Origin: Sphingobacterium hungaricum
GTDB lineage: Bacteria; Bacteroidota; Bacteroidia; Sphingobacteriales; Sphingobacteriaceae
Direction: 5' to 3'
DNA length: 64,000 nt
Assembly (NCBI RefSeq): GCF_015210005.1
Contig: NZ_MU158698.1
Location: 310,001 to 374,000 of the forward strand
Of this stretch, positions 58,947-64,000 are shown one piece after another. Both the position numbers and the translations under genes were made by a program. Below the pieces are notes generated by a model. It searched no databases. It had not been told where the DNA came from and worked only from the letters and a program-made list of their open reading frames with translations. Within the stretch, counting starts at the first letter, position 1; each line of letters starts with the position of its first letter.

Positions 58947-60290
58947 ATGAAAAAACTTACACTACAACAGTATCTACCCTTTCTAATCTTACTAATAATT
59001 GCGATTTGCGCATTATTTGTTCCATTAGCTCCCAATTTCGATGACGGAACTTACAATTCTTCGGACATTGCATTTGTTTTGATCTGCGCAGCGTTGGTTT
59101 TTCTTATGACACCAGCATTATCGTTCTTTTATGGCGGAATGGTCAACAGAAAAAATGTGTTATCGACGATGATGAAAAGCTTCGTCGCAACTGGAGTGAT
59201 TACGGTCTTGTGGATTGTTATGGGATTCAGCTTAGCTTTCGGCGATAGCATCTACGGAATCATCGGCGATCCGAGAACGTTCTTCTTTTTCCAAGGCGTG
59301 AATTCAGGGCCTGCATTCGGAACAATTCCTCTTTCGCTTTTTGCAGTATTCCAATTGATGTTCGCAATCATTACTCCAGGTTTAGTTGTTGGGGCAGTAG
59401 CAGAGCGTATCCGATTTACATCGTACATTTTGTTCATTGTCTTGTTCGCGATTTTTGTTTATTCGCCTTTGGCGCATTGGACATGGTCTCCAAATGGATT
59501 TCTATTGCAAATGGGTGTTTTAGATTTCGCTGGAGGAACAGTTGTTCATATTTCAGCAGGAATGGCAGCATTGGCTGGAGCATTGGTATTAAAAAGAAGA
59601 AAATCTCATTTGGAGCATAAAGAAGTTCCTCCGGCTAACATTCCATACGTACTTATCGGTACAGGCTTATTATGGTTTGGATGGTTTGGATTTAATGCTG
59701 GATCAGCTTTAGCCGCTAATTCGTTGGCTGTTTCCGCATTCATTACGACAAATATTGCTGCAGGTGCTGCCGGATTATCATGGATGTTATTTGATGTTGC
59801 CAGAGGCAAAAAACCATCTGTATTAGGATTTTGTATAGGTGCAGTTGTCGGTCTAGTTGCGATTACTCCTGCTGCAGGATTTGTCAGCATTCCATCAAGC
59901 ATTTTTATTGGAACCGTTTCTGCAGTAATTTCCAACCTAGTAGTTGCATGGAAACAAAAAACAAGCCTTGATGACACATTAGATGTATTTCCATGTCACG
60001 GAATTGGCGGTATCGTAGGAATGATTTTGACAGGTGTATTTGCAACGACTACGGTAAACAGTGCTGGCCAAGATGGTCTTTTATATGGAAACGCTGACTT
60101 CTTTTTCACTCAAGTTAAAGGAGCTGTGATTGTAATTATCTTCAGTTTTGTGGTTTCATTTGTTATTTTCAAAATAGTCAACCTTATTCAACCTATCCGC
60201 GTTTCGGAAGCAGAAGAAGAATTGGGATTGGACGAGTCTCAACACAATGAAAAATACAATCAAGGTAATTTAAGCCCTGAAATTTCATAA
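58947..60290 (+). CDS. amt: Ammonium transporter
   Basis: The protein has 447 residues with about 11-12 helices. Family signatures are FYGGMVNRKNVLSTMMKSF, the first pore His in LAHWTWSPNGF, GAALAANS-like NAGSALAANSL and the second pore His in FPCHGIGGIVGMILTGVFA. It conducts ammonium/ammonia across the inner membrane. No glnB (PII) gene is adjacent; the next gene is a barrel protein 58 bp downstream, probably its partner in the outer membrane. Confidence 0.96.
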   Translation: MKKLTLQQYLPFLILLIIAICALFVPLAPNFDDGTYNSSDIAFVLICAALVFLMTPALSFFYGGMVNRKNVLSTMMKSFVATGVITVLWIVMGFSLAFGDSIYGIIGDPRTFFFFQGVNSGPAFGTIPLSLFAVFQLMFAIITPGLVVGAVAERIRFTSYILFIVLFAIFVYSPLAHWTWSPNGFLLQMGVLDFAGGTVVHISAGMAALAGALVLKRRKSHLEHKEVPPANIPYVLIGTGLLWFGWFGFNAGSALAANSLAVSAFITTNIAAGAAGLSWMLFDVARGKKPSVLGFCIGAVVGLVAITPAAGFVSIPSSIFIGTVSAVISNLVVAWKQKTSLDDTLDVFPCHGIGGIVGMILTGVFATTTVNSAGQDGLLYGNADFFFTQVKGAVIVIIFSFVVSFVIFKIVNLIQPIRVSEAEEELGLDESQHNEKYNQGNLSPEIS

Positions 60291-60348
60291 ATACTGAACA
60301 CTACCTACATTTAAAAGAACCGCTTATTTAACAAGTAATAAACTTATC

Positions 60349-61371
60349 ATGAAAAGAAATTTATTAGCTATATTTTTTATAGCCAGCATGTCCTATGCCG
60401 TAGCTCAAGAGAACGAATCATCTTTAGAATTTTCAGGATCCGTAGATACCTATTACAAATATGACTTTGCGAAGCAACCCGGAAACATAAAAACATCCTT
60501 TGCAACAGACCATAATTCAGTTTCATTAGGCATGATTGATTTGGCCTTGAAGAAAACTACGGGTAAAGCTTCTTTTGTTGGAGAGATTTCGTTTGGCCCT
60601 AGAGGCCAATCACAATCTCTTCTTGACGAAGCGAACAACTCATCTTCATTTAACATTCAGAACCTATTTGTAAATTATGATTTTACAGAGAATTTCTCGA
60701 TGACAGCGGGTTTTATGTCCACATTTATTGGTTATGAAGTTATTTCTCCAGCAGGAAACATGAATTATTCTACTTCTTACCTATTCTCAAGTGGACCATT
60801 TCAAAATGCAGGTATTAAAGGAACTTACCAATTCAGTGAAAAAGCAAGTTTAATGGTTGGTTTGTTTAATGATTGGAATGTCTACACAGCGACTCGTGGA
60901 GTTTCTAGCATTGGCGGTCAATTGATGCTTGCGCCTGTTGAAGGCTGGACGGCATACATCAATGTCTTATCTGGAGCTGGACTTGGCGGTTATGGAACGA
61001 TTGAAGATTTAACGACTTCGTACCAATTTAACGACAGCTTTAAATTAGGATTGAATGTTGCCAATTACGACATCAATGATTCAGAAACACCAGGAAGCTA
61101 TATCGGCGCGGCATTGTATCCACAATATTCAATCAACTCTATGGTTTCTTTTGGACTACGTGGGGAATATCTGGAGTACAAAAAGACAGGTGACATTCCA
61201 AAAACAGCTTACACATCAGTAACCTTATCCAGCAATATAAAAACTGGTGGCTTGATTTTTATTCCTGAGGTACGCTTAGATCACAATGGCGACAGTCCGT
61301 TTTTAAATTCCAATGGATTAGCTGCGCCAAATGCCGGACAATTCTCATTAGCAGCGATCTATGCATTCTAA
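60349..61371 (+). CDS. Outer-membrane beta-barrel porin next to amt (BBP2-like)
   Basis: The protein has 340 residues. The signal peptide ends at SYAVAQE. Strand patterns such as LEFSGSVDTYYKYDFAKQPG, VSLGMIDLALKKTTGKASFV and a final FSLAAIYAF (aromatic end) indicate a roughly 16-18-strand barrel like the beta-barrel porin-2 family. In Bacteroidota this gene commonly follows amt, so it probably lets ammonium through the outer membrane; this role is inferred from location. Confidence 0.82.
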   Translation: MKRNLLAIFFIASMSYAVAQENESSLEFSGSVDTYYKYDFAKQPGNIKTSFATDHNSVSLGMIDLALKKTTGKASFVGEISFGPRGQSQSLLDEANNSSSFNIQNLFVNYDFTENFSMTAGFMSTFIGYEVISPAGNMNYSTSYLFSSGPFQNAGIKGTYQFSEKASLMVGLFNDWNVYTATRGVSSIGGQLMLAPVEGWTAYINVLSGAGLGGYGTIEDLTTSYQFNDSFKLGLNVANYDINDSETPGSYIGAALYPQYSINSMVSFGLRGEYLEYKKTGDIPKTAYTSVTLSSNIKTGGLIFIPEVRLDHNGDSPFLNSNGLAAPNAGQFSLAAIYAF

Positions 61372-61375
61372 AAAA

Positions 61376-62143
61376 TCAACTACCTATGATACAAACATAC
61401 ACTTTAGTAGCATAATGGATTTTTACAAAATCCCCCTCTTTATGTTCTAAAAATAACTTTTGAAGATCGGCTATCATGCTTTCATAACCCGGCGATCCGA
61501 CTTGAGGAATGTACGAAGAGGACAAATGACGACCTCTTAAGCTTTCATAATCCAGCACTTGCTGATTACTGAAGACTTTCATTTCACAAGCATAAGGAGC
61601 AAAAAAGTTTTGAATATGCTGATAGCCGATATTTCTATGATTGATTTGCACATAGTCACTCGCATAATCTAAGATATGTTGCTCATATGCCTTTTCAAAA
61701 GCTGTTTCTGTCAAACGCTCATTCCATATCAACGCTACCAGCCCATTTGGGGTAAGAATCCGCTCAAACTCTGGCCGAACAATCGCAGCATCAAACCAAT
61801 GAAAAGCCTGAGCCGAAACAATTAAATCCACACTACTATCCTCCAATGAAGTTTGTTCTGCCGTTCCGGCAATAGCTTGAAATTTTTCGAAAGATTTTAA
61901 TTGATCAATAGCAACATTCCTCATTTCTTGATTTGGCTCAACTGCCGTAACAGCATACCCATAATTTAGAAAAAGCTCGCTTGAAATTCCTGTTCCAGCA
62001 CCAATATCAGCGATCGTCGAAGTTGGAGAAAGGTTGTAGGCGGAGACTAACCAACTCACAATTTCATTTGGATAATGTGGCCGATATTTCGCATAATCTT
62101 CTGCCCTATCGCTAAATCTTTTTGTGCTATCGTGTTTAGACAT
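61376..62143 (-). CDS. SAM-dependent methyltransferase (class I)
   Basis: The protein has 255 residues. Motif I is IADIGAGTGISSELFLNYG, followed by VTAVEPNQEMRNVAI with the acidic residue for the SAM ribose, and VDLIVSAQAFHWFD as motif post-I. The pattern A-x-A-F-H-W is typical for the UbiE/Methyltransf_11 subgroup. The substrate is unknown. The gene is convergent with the porin gene, 4 bp apart, with no terminator between. Confidence 0.88.
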   Translation of the reverse strand: MSKHDSTKRFSDRAEDYAKYRPHYPNEIVSWLVSAYNLSPTSTIADIGAGTGISSELFLNYGYAVTAVEPNQEMRNVAIDQLKSFEKFQAIAGTAEQTSLEDSSVDLIVSAQAFHWFDAAIVRPEFERILTPNGLVALIWNERLTETAFEKAYEQHILDYASDYVQINHRNIGYQHIQNFFAPYACEMKVFSNQQVLDYESLRGRHLSSSYIPQVGSPGYESMIADLQKLFLEHKEGDFVKIHYATKVYVCIIGS

Positions 62144-62273
62144 ATCCCAAAGTTTAAGTTTTCATTCTAACAAAATAGTGTTTTTCATGTTAATAAGGTG
62201 TAAAATAAAAATTATATCTTGAAAAACCCAAGCAAAGGATTCGCATCTTGCATATGATTTAATCGAATAGAAT

Positions 62274-62741
62274 ATGAAAACATATCGCTTAACATTTGAA
62301 CAATTTCTCCCAACAACTTTGGACAAAGCTTGGGATTATTTTTCCTCGCCATTCAATTTGGCCGAGATTACTCCGAGCGAGATGGCTTTTGATGTAAGAT
62401 CACCATTAACTAAAGAAGACAAAATGTTTCCTGGCTTAATCATCAGTTATAAGGTTTCGCCTTTATTCGGGATTAAATTAAATTGGGTCACGGAGATTAC
62501 GCACATTAAAGACAAATCCTATTTTGTCGATGAACAGCGCTTTGGACCTTTTGCCTTTTGGCATCATTTACATCAATTTCAAGAAGTCGACGGTGGTGTA
62601 TTGATGCAAGATGTGTTGCATTATGCCATCGGATGGGGACCTGTAGGTATTCTGGCGAATGAAATGATCGTCTACAAAAAACTAAATCATATATTCAGTT
62701 TTCGGCAGCAAAAAGTTGAAGAACTTTTTAAACCAGAATAA
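62274..62741 (+). CDS. SRPBCC family protein
   Basis: The 155-residue protein has FEQFLPTTLDKAWDYFSSPF at the start and WVTEITHIKDKSYFVDEQRF then HHLHQFQEVDGGVLMQDVLHY, the pattern of ligand-binding SRPBCC/CDPx-type proteins. No signal peptide. It is monocistronic with a strong bidirectional terminator. Ligand unknown. Confidence 0.85.
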   Translation: MKTYRLTFEQFLPTTLDKAWDYFSSPFNLAEITPSEMAFDVRSPLTKEDKMFPGLIISYKVSPLFGIKLNWVTEITHIKDKSYFVDEQRFGPFAFWHHLHQFQEVDGGVLMQDVLHYAIGWGPVGILANEMIVYKKLNHIFSFRQQKVEELFKPE

Positions 62742-62759
62742 TCAACTGAAAAACAATAA

Positions 62760-62793
62760 AAAAATCCTTGCAAGTTTCCCTGCAAGGATTTTT
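62760..62793. terminator. Bidirectional terminator before isocitrate dehydrogenase
   Basis: Stem AAAAATCCTTGCA / TGCAAGGATTTTT, 8-nt loop, T-runs on both strands, between converging genes. Confidence 0.88.
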
Positions 62794-62813
62794 TACCTTT
62801 TATTTGTTATTTT

Positions 62814-64000
<1,187 letters not shown>

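Overview
The window looks like a chromosomal segment of a Bacteroidota member, most like Sphingobacterium or a close relative in the Sphingobacteriaceae. The evidence is low-GC DNA, few Shine-Dalgarno sites, TAnnTTTG-type -7 promoter boxes (textbook in front of the tRNA-Leu gene), SusD/fimbrillin-style lipoproteins, TPR-type LuxR regulators and sensor kinases, a monomeric isocitrate dehydrogenase and an ISAon1-type insertion sequence. The genus is an inference; no rRNA gene is present.

Layout. 1-5.9 kb: the 5' part of a secreted HExxH peptidase-like protein, a class A penicillin-binding protein, RpoN (sigma-54) and a 2-hydroxyacid dehydrogenase. 5.9-28.7 kb: one long leftward exopolysaccharide (EPS/capsule) locus. 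In transcription order it holds a WecA/MraY-type initiating transferase, an NAD-dependent epimerase, a Wzx flippase, glycosyltransferases, a nitroreductase, a pyruvyl transferase, a Wzy-like polymerase, an acetyltransferase, then a five-gene cassette, and finally Wza and a Wzc tyrosine kinase with a (Gly-Tyr)9 tail. The five-gene cassette (S24/S26 peptidase, PqqD-like protein, nucleotidyltransferase, ABC exporter, HPr-kinase-like ATPase) looks like a peptide modification/export system without a visible precursor.

28.9-37.4 kb: mixed housekeeping and accessory genes (thioredoxin-like lipoprotein, HAD-like protein, SDR, enolase-superfamily enzyme, two tandem outer-membrane beta-barrel paralogues, an unknown two-gene operon) with long AT-rich spacers. 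38-46.6 kb: three consecutive leftward modules, each a 60-61-residue peptide gene followed by a 620-660-residue fimbrillin-like lipoprotein with an unusual C-terminal Rossmann-like domain. Modules 1 and 2 share a near-identical promoter and, about 210 bp further upstream, a conserved pair of TAGACG boxes 11 bp apart.

47.3-51.4 kb: an SRPBCC protein, pyrE, a Nudix hydrolase, a Spy-like protein, tRNA-Leu(CAA), and a complete ISL3/ISAon1-type IS with 26-bp inverted repeats and an 8-bp target duplication. 51.5-58.6 kb: a signalling island with a TPR-LuxR membrane regulator, a thermonuclease lipoprotein, a TPR histidine kinase with response regulator, a small Pro-rich secreted peptide and a membrane protein of unknown function. 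Two copies of the palindrome TTACGG-N4-CCGTAA lie in front of rightward genes here, and one follows a phased array of TTCC boxes. 58.9-64 kb: ammonium transporter with its outer-membrane porin, a methyltransferase, an SRPBCC protein and the C-terminal half of monomeric isocitrate dehydrogenase.

The strongest candidates for an undescribed system are the EPS-embedded PqqD/HprK-like/nucleotidyltransferase/peptidase/ABC cassette and the triplicated peptide-lipoprotein modules with their shared control region.
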